Below are positions 55,163-63,782 of a stretch of DNA of 64,000 nt, piece after piece; positions within the stretch are counted from its first letter, which is position 1, and every line of letters starts with the position of its first letter. Location: the NCBI RefSeq assembly GCF_900167465.1, contig NZ_FUWR01000001.1:1-64000 (forward strand), in the 5' to 3' direction. The stretch comes from Trichlorobacter thiogenes (lineage in GTDB: Bacteria; Desulfobacterota; Desulfuromonadia; Geobacterales; Pseudopelobacteraceae). The translations under genes were made by a program, and so were the position numbers. Under the pieces are notes generated by a model. It did no database searches and was not told the origin of the DNA. It saw only the letters and a list, made by a program, of their open reading frames with translations.

Positions 55163-56141
55163 GTGGGTTCCCCTTGTTGGAGATGATATCGCTAATCTGC
55201 ATCGCTTTGTTGCCATGCCGTATTCCAGGAATGCCCTGATATTTTGGCACTCCTTCAACCTTCACCATAAGCTCGCTGGTGCAGGGTTTATCCAACATAA
55301 TAGTATCACCAACTTCAAGATCAAGAAGCTCTCTAAGTGAAATCAGAGAATTACCTAATTCAACCGTAAGCTCCATTGGCGCATCAAGTATTTCTGACGA
55401 AAGACGATGTGACCACTGCGGATCAATGGCCATCAGGTCAAACTGCATTCCCTCCTTAAGCTTGTCCCGAATCGGCTCTATGGTCATAATCGGGACGACA
55501 AAGATCATCGTACCGACATTTTCTTCTATATGTACCTTTACCGTCATGGTTACCACCTGATATTCAGGCGGCACAATAGTAACCAGACGGGGGTTCATCT
55601 CCATCCTCAAAATACTTAATTTAGCTGGATACAGCGGGGCCCAGGCCTTTTCAAGGTCTGTCATGACATCAGCCAGCACCATTTCAACCAGCCTCAGCTC
55701 AAGGGTAGTGAAAAGACGATTCAACGCCAATGCTGTACGGCTGGTCCCCCCCAGCACGCTGTCAACAATAGCAAATGCAAGGGAGCTGTCCATTGCTATC
55801 AGGGCAGCACCCTTAAGGGGATCAAGCTTGAAAATCGCCATACAAACCGGCGACGGCAATGTTTGCAGAAAATCATCAAATTTGTAGGAGCGTGCACCGA
55901 CCTTCTTGATCTCAACTACCTTGCGAAGACGGTTTGAAAGGGTAATCCGGTTAAAACGGATAAAGCCGTCATAGACGATATCCAGGTTCGGGACAAAACC
56001 GCGGTAGGCCTCTGTGTTAAAGAGGTCATAGCTGACGGCAGTACTTTCTGATTTGGAAAGTTCCTTTTCAGGCTCAATCCGTCCGTCAAAAACGGCATTC
56101 AGCAGCGCCTCAATTTCAGCTTTGGTAAGAATTTTCTCCAT
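55146..56141 (-). CDS. fliM: Flagellar motor switch protein FliM
   Basis: 331 residues. The N-terminal LTKAEIEALLN matches the CheY-P-binding peptide; a CheC-like middle domain (about 40-230) and a C-terminal SPOA domain (about 255-320; DAPMELTVELGNSLI) follow. Joins FliG to FliN. The ATG at 56139-56141 is chosen over a GTG two codons upstream. Confidence 0.95.
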   Translation of the reverse strand: MEKILTKAEIEALLNAVFDGRIEPEKELSKSESTAVSYDLFNTEAYRGFVPNLDIVYDGFIRFNRITLSNRLRKVVEIKKVGARSYKFDDFLQTLPSPVCMAIFKLDPLKGAALIAMDSSLAFAIVDSVLGGTSRTALALNRLFTTLELRLVEMVLADVMTDLEKAWAPLYPAKLSILRMEMNPRLVTIVPPEYQVVTMTVKVHIEENVGTMIFVVPIMTIEPIRDKLKEGMQFDLMAIDPQWSHRLSSEILDAPMELTVELGNSLISLRELLDLEVGDTIMLDKPCTSELMVKVEGVPKYQGIPGIRHGNKAMQISDIISNKGNPRERQA

Positions 56142-56164
56142 GGCCACCCGACGTCCCCGTTCAG

Positions 56165-56722
56165 CTACTGGACAACAAAGTCAGTGAAATAGACCTTGCT
56201 GACCTTACCTTGGGCCACGATCTTACTGATAGCGGTCAGTATTTCTTCCCTCAGCTGATTTTTGCCTTGGGCATCCTGAATCTCCTGCAACGTTTTGGTA
56301 GTCAGCACCACCAGAATAGCATCTCGAATCGCTGCAAGGCGTCCTTCCAGCTCTGGCTTGATGGCAGCATTCGACATCTCGAGCTCTACTTTTACCTTGA
56401 GATACCGCAGTTCCTGGCCGTCGTAGATATTCACAATAAAGGGCTCAAGCGTAAACACAGTAGAAACACCGGGCGCACCGGCAGCACCACCATGACCGCC
56501 ACCAGCAGCCGGAGCCGCAGCGCCATGCCCTCCCTCAGCAGCAGCCGGAGCGCCATGAGCATCAGCCCCTTCTTTTTTCTTATCGCCCTTACCCATCATC
56601 ATGAACACAACTACGCCGGCAATAACCAACACCAGCACTGCCGCCCCAATGATAATAAACAGCTTCTTCTTACCGCCACCCTCTTCCGGGGCTTCGGCCG
56701 CTGCCTGCTCTTCTTTTGCCAT
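56165..56722 (-). CDS. fliL: Flagellar basal-body protein FliL
   Basis: 185 residues. One membrane helix (about 20-43, KLFIIIGAAVLVLVIAGVVV) followed by a Gly/Ala/His-rich linker (about 52-86 with repeated GHG) and a FliL periplasmic domain (FTLEPFIVNIYDGQELRYLKVKVELEM, as LEPFIVNIYDG and RYLKVKVELEM). It supports stator function. Preceded by GGAGGAG and a terminator, so it starts a new transcription unit. Confidence 0.9.
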   Translation of the reverse strand: MAKEEQAAAEAPEEGGGKKKLFIIIGAAVLVLVIAGVVVFMMMGKGDKKKEGADAHGAPAAAEGGHGAAAPAAGGGHGGAAGAPGVSTVFTLEPFIVNIYDGQELRYLKVKVELEMSNAAIKPELEGRLAAIRDAILVVLTTKTLQEIQDAQGKNQLREEILTAISKIVAQGKVSKVYFTDFVVQ

Positions 56723-56839
56723 TCGCTCCTCCGGTATCTATCCACCATAAGCTGATCAGTTACTTCATAGCATATTTAAAACGAAAACGAAGTTTTTGCA
56801 ACCACTTGCAATCATTATTCTTGTAGTATTGAACAATTG

Positions 56840-56880
56840 CGCCCCCGTCCACCTGCAAAAATCTGCAGGCAAACGGGGGC
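56840..56880 (-). terminator. Hairpin terminator after the hook-protein gene
   Basis: The arms GCCCCCGT-CCACCTGCA and TGCAGGCAA-ACGGGGGC pair over about 15 bases with two mismatches, 30 bases after the flgE-like stop. On the minus strand the stem is followed by GCAATTGTTC, a poor U-tract, so it may be partial. Confidence 0.6.
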
Positions 56881-56910
56881 AGTATCAGCCTATAACGCGT
56901 TAACTAGCTA

Positions 56911-57813
56911 TTAACGCTTGAGATTCAGAACCTCCTGGGTCATCTCATCAGCTGTGGTAATGGTCTTTGAGTTGGCTGAATAGGCCCGCTGAGTCAGAAT
57001 CATTTTTACAAACTGGGCCGCCATATCAACGTTGCTCAATTCCAGCGAACTGGATTTAATTTCTTCTGAACTACCGTTGGCTCGGTTGATTGCTGCAGAA
57101 AATGCCGTTGTAGGAACGCCAGCATCAGCACTACTTCTAAACATGGTGCCGCCAACTTTCATCAGGCCAAGCGGATTTGTTGGGTTTACAACAGCTATGG
57201 TATGCCCAGCATCTCTTACAACAGTGTAGTTTGCCGTTGTTGCAGGAAGACTGGCTCCACTTCCGTTATAATAGTAAGCATTACCGTTATAGTCTGCATA
57301 GGTGATTACTCCCTGCGAATCAATTGCCGTTATCTTGGCAAAATCTCCCGCTGCCGGTGCGGCCGGAGCAACGGTATGCTGAAATAAAATTGGTGCTCCT
57401 GTAGCAGCTTCAAGCGACAAATAGCCATCAGGATTTGTCAGGTTATACGAGCTATTCACCCTGAGGGCACCGGCACGTGAGAGGTACGCCAAATCTTGTG
57501 AAGCGACTGCAGCGACAGTATTAGGAGCAGCAAAAGCAAAAAAACTGTTGCCCTGAATGGCAACATCAGAAACCACCTCAGTGTTTTCAAAGGCCCCCTG
57601 TGCATAGATGTTATCTACCTTTTGAATCTGGACACCACGACCAATCTGCGAATTGTTTGGACCAGTTGCCGAAAGCATATCTGAAAAAAGCATCCGTCCA
57701 CTCTTAAAACCTATTGTGTTGACGTTGGCCAGATTGTTACCAATTACGTTAATTCCTTCGGCATTGGCTAACAGGCCTGATACACCGGAATACATTGCTG
57801 ATGTAATACTCAT
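56911..57813 (-). CDS. flgE: Short FlgE-like flagellar hook protein
   Basis: 300 residues. N-terminal SAMYSGVSGLLANAEGINVIGNNLANVNTIGFKS (split as SGVSGLLANAEG and NNLANVNTIGFKS) and C-terminal ILTQRAYSANSKTITTADEM are the axial-protein signatures; the linker IQGNSFFAF and GRGVQIQKVDNIYAQGAFE fit FlgE. Gene order with flgD, a TIGR02530 gene and fliK supports FlgE, yet the length is close to FlgG and well below the roughly 400 residues or more of most FlgE, meaning the outer D2 domain is largely missing. Alternative: another hook-basal-body protein, with the main hook gene elsewhere. Confidence 0.8.
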   Translation of the reverse strand: MSITSAMYSGVSGLLANAEGINVIGNNLANVNTIGFKSGRMLFSDMLSATGPNNSQIGRGVQIQKVDNIYAQGAFENTEVVSDVAIQGNSFFAFAAPNTVAAVASQDLAYLSRAGALRVNSSYNLTNPDGYLSLEAATGAPILFQHTVAPAAPAAGDFAKITAIDSQGVITYADYNGNAYYYNGSGASLPATTANYTVVRDAGHTIAVVNPTNPLGLMKVGGTMFRSSADAGVPTTAFSAAINRANGSSEEIKSSSLELSNVDMAAQFVKMILTQRAYSANSKTITTADEMTQEVLNLKR

Positions 57814-57835
57814 TTTGTTGCCTCCTGTTCTTGGT

Positions 57836-57882
57836 GGAGTTGCGTCAGTCGGTCAGCAACTCCTTAGGCTTCCTCAAGAGGA
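57836..57882 (-). promoter_or_regulatory. Two hairpins in the leader of the hook gene
   Basis: Within the 86-base gap between the TIGR02530 gene and flgE: stem GGAGTTGC / GCAACTCC with a 12-base loop (57836-57863) and stem TCCTC / GAGGA (57871-57882). No U-tract follows, so termination is unlikely. They may protect or process the hook mRNA; role unproven. Confidence 0.4.
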
Positions 57883-57899
57883 CCAGCCCGTTAGGTTCG

Positions 57900-58283
57900 T
57901 TAGATAACTACTGCTGAGTCAATATTGGTAAAGACATTTCCTTTCATCTGGCTACGATCCATGGCGGTCACCACAGTACGATTCTTAACACTGACCACCA
58001 GAGCCGCATCACCCATCATAACCAGCGAATCTTTACCACCTTTCTGTGCTACACTGTTTACTGCTCCTTCCAGTTGCTTCAGCTGATCATTACTGAATGA
58101 GATGTTACGCGCCTTAAGGCGATCCTGGGCATGCTGTGAAAACTTGACACCTTGGGTCTGGTCAAGGACCTTTGAAAAAGGTGTTTCACCAACTGGCTGT
58201 GTTGGCTGACTTCTTGTCGGCTGAGTCGGTTTTCCAACCGGCTGAACCGGGTTGGGAAAATATAGCTGGTCAACCGCGCTCAT
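57900..58283 (-). CDS. Flagellar operon protein (TIGR02530 family)
   Basis: 127 residues. A Pro/Thr/Gln-rich N-terminal part (about 10-32), then the family core FSQHAQDRLKARNISFSNDQLKQLEGAV (as FSQHAQDRLKARNI and LEGAVNSVAQKGGKDSL) and VSVKNRTVVTAMDRSQM. This small family is confined to flagellar loci between flgD and flgE; its role is not established, but it is likely to act on the hook. The ATG overlaps the flgD stop in ATGA. Confidence 0.88.
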   Translation of the reverse strand: MSAVDQLYFPNPVQPVGKPTQPTRSQPTQPVGETPFSKVLDQTQGVKFSQHAQDRLKARNISFSNDQLKQLEGAVNSVAQKGGKDSLVMMGDAALVVSVKNRTVVTAMDRSQMKGNVFTNIDSAVVI

Positions 58284-58948
58284 GTTGTACTCACCCTCAT
58301 CACATCGGAAAATGGAACGAGCACAGACCCAATGGTGATATAGGCAACACCCTCTGCAAATGTAACTCCGTCAGCCCTGCCTGTTGTAAAGGTTGTTGCG
58401 GTCTGTGTAGCACCAGCGGCATCAGTACCGCTGATTGAAAAACTATAGGCACCCGCTGACAATTGATTACCCTGACCATCCGTGCCATCCCAAGCATATG
58501 TGCCTTTACCCGCTGCCTGTGCACCAAGGTCAATCGTACGGATAGTTGTTCCTGATGCATCCTTGATGGTAAGCGTAGTTGCAGTAGTACCAGACGGCAT
58601 TTGATAGCTTAGCTCCACCGAATTTGTTCCATCGAAGTTAAGCTGACTGCCAAGTGCAACAATATCCTTGCCAATCAATCCAACTGAACTTAAAGCCAGG
58701 TTGTTATTTTGAGCACTCAGCAAATTATTTAAAGCGGTAGTTGTGTTATAGGCCTGCTCTACCTGTGTCAGCTGAGCCAACTGCCCTAACATCTCTGTCG
58801 GGTCCTGGGGAGAAAGCGGATCCTGATTCTGCAACTGCGCAATAAACAGTTTCAGAAAATCATCCTTGTTCATACCAAGCTCTTGCTTCATTGCAGCAGC
58901 CGCAGTTGATGTTGTTGTACTTGTTGTACTTGTAACTGCTGTTGTCAT
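58280..58948 (-). CDS. flgD: Flagellar hook capping scaffold FlgD
   Basis: 222 residues. N-terminal Thr/Ser-rich lead, then MNKDDFLKLFIAQLQNQDPLSP (split as DDFLKLFIAQLQNQDPL) with EMLGQLAQLTQVEQ, the FlgD cap motif; a C-terminal FlgD Ig-like and Tudor-like region follows (YAWDGTDGQGNQLSAGAY). It caps the growing hook. AAAGGAGG lies before the ATG. Confidence 0.94.
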   Translation of the reverse strand: MTTAVTSTTSTTTSTAAAAMKQELGMNKDDFLKLFIAQLQNQDPLSPQDPTEMLGQLAQLTQVEQAYNTTTALNNLLSAQNNNLALSSVGLIGKDIVALGSQLNFDGTNSVELSYQMPSGTTATTLTIKDASGTTIRTIDLGAQAAGKGTYAWDGTDGQGNQLSAGAYSFSISGTDAAGATQTATTFTTGRADGVTFAEGVAYITIGSVLVPFSDVMRVSTT

Positions 58949-58962
58949 ATTAGCCTCCTTTC

Positions 58963-60582
58963 TTAGAATCGCACATCAAGTGTAGACTGATACTGTGGCA
59001 CAAAATATTTCATGGTTGTTTCAACCCCTTCAACAGCACCACCTTTTGCACGTACTGATGCGTAGTGTGGCTGATACTGACGTTGTTCCTGTGTCATCTG
59101 ACGCCAATCCATTGACTGTTGCTGTGATTGGTGGCCATTACCACCTGTCGTTACATTAAAAGAATCAACTTTGATATTCTGCCGTGCCAAGGTCTCCTTC
59201 AACTCATCTGCCTGCTGTAACAGAGCGTCACGCACAGTGCGATTTTCTGCTACGATCTCAAGCTTTAAACGGTTGTCATCCATCCGCATATTCAACTGCA
59301 AATTCCCCAAATTTTCTGGGGACAACTTAAGTGATATCTGGTCATTACCCTGCTTGATCTCATGGCTGGCCAGACGATCTGTGACTTGGCGGCCAATCAA
59401 TTCTTGTGGAACACTCTTAACGAGCTCCGTTGTTGTGCCATCTGTCGCAACAACCTGCGACTGCCCTGTATGCATAGCTACTGTCTGCGGTTCAGGTAAA
59501 CGGAAGGTCGTTCCTGCGTTTTCTACCAACTCTGGTTTTATCTGTTCTCCCTGTATAACAAGCTCTTTAGGCGTCTTAGCCAGCAATTGCGAACCCTGTT
59601 CTTGCTGATCAGAGGCAGTGTTTTTTTGGCCTTCTGATCCTGCTGCAGCTGCCATTACATCGGGGTGTTGAGCAAATCTAACCGGTTGCGGCACGACTGC
59701 TGCTGTGGTTTTAACAGCCCCTGCAACTTCTTGTGCTGCTGGCTGAGCTTCCGTTGTCTGCTGAGCTATTTGCTCTGCACTGACTTGATTTCTTTGAACT
59801 AGTTTCTCAGGTTCAGCATTCAGACTAATGTTTTGCTGTTGAACAGGTTTATCAGCAACACCTGTTGTTGCCATCTGTAATTTACTACTTGAAGCCACCG
59901 GGGGTAGTGTAGCAGCTACCTTTGCAGTTGCAACAGTCTCAAAACGGCCAACCACTGCTTGTTGTGCTTCATTTTGCATCACATTTAATTCTTGAGCGGT
60001 TTGAAGCACATCCTGAACAGTTGTCTGTTGAGCCGATGTTGTATCAGCTGACACTGACAATTGGCTTGTCAGGTTTTGAACAATTGCCTGTTCAGACTGT
60101 GCTGCGACAGCAACCATAGGCAACCCACCAGCCAAATCATCACCAGTCAGCTGAGTATTTAGCCGGACTGCTGATACGTCACCTATTGCTGGCAGTTCAT
60201 TGCCCTCTACCGTGGTGATACTTGCCGTTTGCTGTTGTTGTTGAGTGGGGATACTGGCTTGAATAACGGCCAACTGCGCATACGCTGCCAGCTGATTAAC
60301 AACGGTGGGATCTAAATCTGTCAGTGGAGCTTCTTTTTCGATAAGCTGCTTTGTGAGTACAGCCACACTATCGGTAGCACCAAATAGTGTTTCACTTTTT
60401 TGTGGCTGTCCTTGACCACACTGGTCTCCAACACCAAGCAAACCCAGCAAGTTCTGCCCAAGCATCTCACGAAACAAGCCGACTGAAACCGCCTGCTTTC
60501 CGACCGGATCGGTTACTGCAACTGCTGACGCTGATACATTAGTAACAGCAGTCGGCATCATCATAATCTGTCCTGCATCCAT
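58963..60582 (-). CDS. fliK: Flagellar hook-length control protein FliK
   Basis: 539 residues, Gln/Ala/Val-rich and mostly disordered up to about 420, then the C-terminal Flg_hook domain (about 430-510) with ISLKLSPENLGNLQLNMRM and ALLQQADELKETL. It measures the hook and triggers the FlhB substrate switch. AAGGAAAGGAGG precedes the ATG. Order flgD-fliK-(motE-like)-fliJ fits flagellar loci of this group. Confidence 0.9.
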   Translation of the reverse strand: MDAGQIMMMPTAVTNVSASAVAVTDPVGKQAVSVGLFREMLGQNLLGLLGVGDQCGQGQPQKSETLFGATDSVAVLTKQLIEKEAPLTDLDPTVVNQLAAYAQLAVIQASIPTQQQQQTASITTVEGNELPAIGDVSAVRLNTQLTGDDLAGGLPMVAVAAQSEQAIVQNLTSQLSVSADTTSAQQTTVQDVLQTAQELNVMQNEAQQAVVGRFETVATAKVAATLPPVASSSKLQMATTGVADKPVQQQNISLNAEPEKLVQRNQVSAEQIAQQTTEAQPAAQEVAGAVKTTAAVVPQPVRFAQHPDVMAAAAGSEGQKNTASDQQEQGSQLLAKTPKELVIQGEQIKPELVENAGTTFRLPEPQTVAMHTGQSQVVATDGTTTELVKSVPQELIGRQVTDRLASHEIKQGNDQISLKLSPENLGNLQLNMRMDDNRLKLEIVAENRTVRDALLQQADELKETLARQNIKVDSFNVTTGGNGHQSQQQSMDWRQMTQEQRQYQPHYASVRAKGGAVEGVETTMKYFVPQYQSTLDVRF

Positions 60583-60661
60583 GTTCTCACCTCCTTTCCT
60601 TAAGATTGTCCGAGCATTATGCCCGTATCACTCTTATCGGCAGAAGAGATGAACTCGTTAA

Positions 60662-61216
60662 CTATTTTTCTCCACGTTTTCGTAGGTTTTCGTTTACCCA
60701 CCGAATGGTTCTGGGCTGATTAAGATTAGGCACCAGTTTTGCCACTGTCTTGGTATCCAAGCGGTCTAGCAACAGCTTAACCTCGTCTTCCGCCATCTTA
60801 TCCAGTAGCTCGGCAGATTGAGCAGGCTTCATGGTTTTAAACAACTTTACCATCTTAGTGACCCGCTCGCTCTGGGCCTGCTTCCGACGTTCTTCTTCAG
60901 CCTTCACCATCTCGTCATAACTCTTCTTGGTTTCTTCCATAGCCTTCAGCTGGGCGTCAATTTTTGCCCCCAGCTTCTTCAGTTCTTCTTCTTTTGCCGC
61001 TAAAGCAGCCTCTTTTTCAGCTAACTGTTGCCGACGCGCCTCTTGAATTGCCCGTTCTTCCCGAGCAGCACGGGTTGGAGGCACCGGGTCTCCCTGCATA
61101 CTGCTCTGGGGAGTACGCACCGGCTCCGTAGTGCCTTGTGAAGCAGTTAAGGCCACCGTCGCAAAGGTACCCAGACAGCATGCCATGGCTATAATTGAGA
61201 TCCAGCGTTTGTTCAC
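60662..61216 (-). CDS. MotE-like protein with MgtE-N domain
   Basis: 184 residues from a GTG at 61214-61216 with AGGAG seven bases upstream (the first ATG of the longer frame falls inside fliJ). Signal/anchor helix about 4-24, a long coiled coil (about 50-115, rich in EEEL, KAEEERRKQAQ) and a C-terminal MgtE-N-type region (about 128-180; MKPAQSAELLDKMAEDEVKLLL). Proteins of this sort next to fliJ are annotated MotE or flagellar MgtE-like; they probably interact with the motor or export complex. No transport domain is present. Confidence 0.78.
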   Translation of the reverse strand: MNKRWISIIAMACCLGTFATVALTASQGTTEPVRTPQSSMQGDPVPPTRAAREERAIQEARRQQLAEKEAALAAKEEELKKLGAKIDAQLKAMEETKKSYDEMVKAEEERRKQAQSERVTKMVKLFKTMKPAQSAELLDKMAEDEVKLLLDRLDTKTVAKLVPNLNQPRTIRWVNENLRKRGEK

Positions 61217-61220
61217 CCGG

Positions 61221-61664
61221 CTACTCCTGACCTTTTTTCTGGGTGGCAATCTCATCCAGCAGCAGTCCCTCCTTATGGGCCTGCTCTTTCTGAAATGCTT
61301 CTTTTTGTTTTTCTTTCAATTGTTCCATCACTTTTTTCTCTTTGGTGGCCTGCACCAGCTCATCCCTGCGGTCTTCCAAAACACGATCAAGGGACTGGAC
61401 TCTACGTTGCTGTTCTTTTATCTCATCTCTTTTACGTGCAAAAAAATCGGCATACAGGCGCATCTCAAAGATTGAGTCGATCTGTTGCTGGCGACCATTA
61501 AACTCTTCCGCCAGTTTTGCAGCCTCATTTTTCTCCTGTTCAAGCCGATCTGCGGCGGCATCAAGATCTTGTCTGGCTGCAGCAAATTCCAGCTTTCTCA
61601 TCTTTTCCAGCTCAATCCGATAGTTGAGGACCTGCTGCATCTCAAACTTCTTTTTAACAGCCAT
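61221..61664 (-). CDS. fliJ: Flagellar export chaperone FliJ
   Basis: 147 residues of nearly continuous coiled coil (FEMQQVLNYRIELEKMRKLEFAAARQDL, as QQVLNYRIELEKMRKLEFAA). FliJ forms the central stalk of the FliI ATPase and delivers substrates. The gene lies 14 bases after fliI, in the standard order fliH-fliI-fliJ. Confidence 0.92.
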   Translation of the reverse strand: MAVKKKFEMQQVLNYRIELEKMRKLEFAAARQDLDAAADRLEQEKNEAAKLAEEFNGRQQQIDSIFEMRLYADFFARKRDEIKEQQRRVQSLDRVLEDRRDELVQATKEKKVMEQLKEKQKEAFQKEQAHKEGLLLDEIATQKKGQE

Positions 61665-61678
61665 GCCAGTGTCCTCAG

Positions 61679-62998
61679 CTAAGCCTCAAATATCTGCTGT
61701 AACCCCTCAATAGAATCAGCCAACGTAGACGGATCGGTAACGGCCTGTTTCTGATAGGCCGTCATAGGATCAATCTTGCGGATCGCCTGGTCTATTCCAG
61801 GGTTACTACCAGCCTTATAGGCACCGATATTGATCAAGTCTTCAGACTGCCGATAGGTGGCAAGCGTCTCCTTAAACTGGCCAGCCAGCTTTCGATGCCT
61901 GTCATCAGTTACATCGTTCATTACCCGGCTGGCACTGGCCATAACATCAATCGGGGGGTAGATATTCCGGGCTGCAAGATCCCGAGACAGCACAATATGC
62001 CCATCCAGTATGCTCCGCATGGCATCTGAGATAGGCTCGTTAAAATCGTCCCCTTCAACCAGCACCGTATAAAGGCCGGTGATACTACCTTCAGGAAAAT
62101 TCCCTGTTCTCTCAAGCAATTTTGGTAATGCTGCGAAAACAGAAGGGGTGTACCCCTTGGTGGTTGGTGGTTCCCCGATTGCAAGACCAACTTCCCGCAT
62201 AGCCATGGCAAATCGTGTCGCGGAATCCATCATCATCAACACTTTTTTGCCTTGATCCTTAAAATATTCCGCAATTGTTGTTGCCAGATAGGCACCACGC
62301 ATCCTGACCAGCGGCGGCTGATCAGAGGTTGCCACCACGACAACTGACTTGTGCAGCCCCTGCTCCTGCAGGTCTTTTTCAATGAATTCGCGCAGTTCTC
62401 GGCCCCGCTCACCAATCAGTGCAATGACGTTGACGTCTGCCTCAGTGTAGCGGGCGATCATCCCGAGCAGGGTTGATTTTCCAACGCCTGAACCTGCCAT
62501 AATTCCGACACGCTGCCCCTGACCGCAGGTCAAAAGCCCGTTGATTGAGCGAATTCCCAAGTCCAGCGGCTTCCTGATAGGCGGTCGTGTCATCGGGTTA
62601 ACCGGCGCCGCATAGATCGGGTACTCCTCATCCAGGTGTAGCAGACCTTTATCATCAATCGGATTACCCAAACCGTCTATTACTCGACCAAGCAATCCCG
62701 AGCCAACTTTCAGGGTCGCCTTATCACGCCTGACGGCAATCAGACTGTCCAGCCCGACACCTCGCAGATCCCCCAGCGGCATTAAAAGCGTCTTGTTATC
62801 CCTGAACCCGACTACTTCAGCAGGAATCGGTGCGCCATCCTTTGGTCGGATTTCACAGATTGCCCCAACCGACGTATCAGGACAATAGCCCTCTATTACC
62901 AGCCCCACAACCTGTGTCACTTTACCGTGCAAACGGATCGGATTAACCGACTCTACCGCACGCATATACCTGCTCATGTCCACTTTTTGACTTGGCAT
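61679..62998 (-). CDS. fliI: Flagellum-specific ATPase FliI
   Basis: 439 residues. Walker A GSGVGKSTLLGMIA near 165, GERGRELREF near 190, Walker B LMMMDSATRFAM near 245. A hexameric ATPase of the F1-beta type that, with FliH and FliJ, readies export substrates. Starts 7 bases after the fliH stop; a second ATG at 62977 is possible, but the first is used because the domain begins soon after. Confidence 0.95.
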   Translation of the reverse strand: MPSQKVDMSRYMRAVESVNPIRLHGKVTQVVGLVIEGYCPDTSVGAICEIRPKDGAPIPAEVVGFRDNKTLLMPLGDLRGVGLDSLIAVRRDKATLKVGSGLLGRVIDGLGNPIDDKGLLHLDEEYPIYAAPVNPMTRPPIRKPLDLGIRSINGLLTCGQGQRVGIMAGSGVGKSTLLGMIARYTEADVNVIALIGERGRELREFIEKDLQEQGLHKSVVVVATSDQPPLVRMRGAYLATTIAEYFKDQGKKVLMMMDSATRFAMAMREVGLAIGEPPTTKGYTPSVFAALPKLLERTGNFPEGSITGLYTVLVEGDDFNEPISDAMRSILDGHIVLSRDLAARNIYPPIDVMASASRVMNDVTDDRHRKLAGQFKETLATYRQSEDLINIGAYKAGSNPGIDQAIRKIDPMTAYQKQAVTDPSTLADSIEGLQQIFEA

Positions 62999-63005
62999 GA
63001 ATCGG

Positions 63006-63782
63006 TCAGCCCACGTCTACTACAGCTGTTCCAGCGGTGCGTTCTTCTAGCAATCGACGGTAGACCTCATCAAGTTGCGCTTCAAATCCAGCATCAACAG
63101 TTCCCCGGTCAGTTTCAATCTGACAACTGCCGATTTCCACGGTGGGATCTGCCTTCAGCTGAAAGCGTACCGTTGAAAGTTCCTTCTGGAGCGTCATACT
63201 GTTATTATTGGTCAGCAAGGCATAATCATCAGGATGGAGTCGAATAATCAGTTCATCCTGCTCGTTAAGCCCAGACAACGCAGTCTTGATCAGACGTAGT
63301 ACGATCTGACGATCCTGTGCAACCTCACGGGTAAGTATTTTCCCGGCAATTGCAAAGGTCAGATTTAGCAGATCGTCCTCTGAATCACGTAAAACCTTTT
63401 CCCGGAGCAGCTGTAGATCCTCTGCTGCAGTACGCAACCCTTTAAAGACGTTTAACAGACCACGTTCAGCCAGGTTCTTTCCATCCTGCAGACCGCGCTG
63501 ATAGCTTTCCTCCTGATATCTCTGCAGGTCTTCGTCGCTGATAAACGTGCCGGGGGGTAATGCTGGTTCCAGAGGCGAGGCTTCTTCTGATGCAACGTTT
63601 GGTATAAAGCTGGCTTTTGCCCCCAATTCAGAGGTATCGAACAGCGCCAGCGGCGTAAAGCCTTCTGTTTTTTCGTTGCTTTTAATATTTTGTTGCAGCC
63701 CACCCCGCAGAATATTCTGAAAGCTGAAGCTGCCAATTTGCAACTCATCGTCGCCTGCTTTAATAACCTTAGACGAGGACAT
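63006..63782 (-). CDS. fliH: Flagellar export regulator FliH
   Basis: 258 residues from the ATG at 63780-63782. N-terminal variable region, a glutamate/coiled segment (EDLQRYQEESYQRGLQDGKN) and a C-terminal V-type ATPase subunit E-like domain (about 130-250; FAIAGKILTREVAQDRQIVLRL). FliH binds FliI and holds it off. The longer frame to 63872 overlaps fliG extensively; the chosen start lies 11 bases inside the end of fliG. Confidence 0.88.
   Translation of the reverse strand: MSSSKVIKAGDDELQIGSFSFQNILRGGLQQNIKSNEKTEGFTPLALFDTSELGAKASFIPNVASEEASPLEPALPPGTFISDEDLQRYQEESYQRGLQDGKNLAERGLLNVFKGLRTAAEDLQLLREKVLRDSEDDLLNLTFAIAGKILTREVAQDRQIVLRLIKTALSGLNEQDELIIRLHPDDYALLTNNNSMTLQKELSTVRFQLKADPTVEIGSCQIETDRGTVDAGFEAQLDEVYRRLLEERTAGTAVVDVG

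Noticed and set aside
57836-57863. Terminator before flgE
   Set aside because: No U-tract on either side and the hairpin lies between the upstream gene and a strong hook-gene SD, so it is better explained as leader structure.
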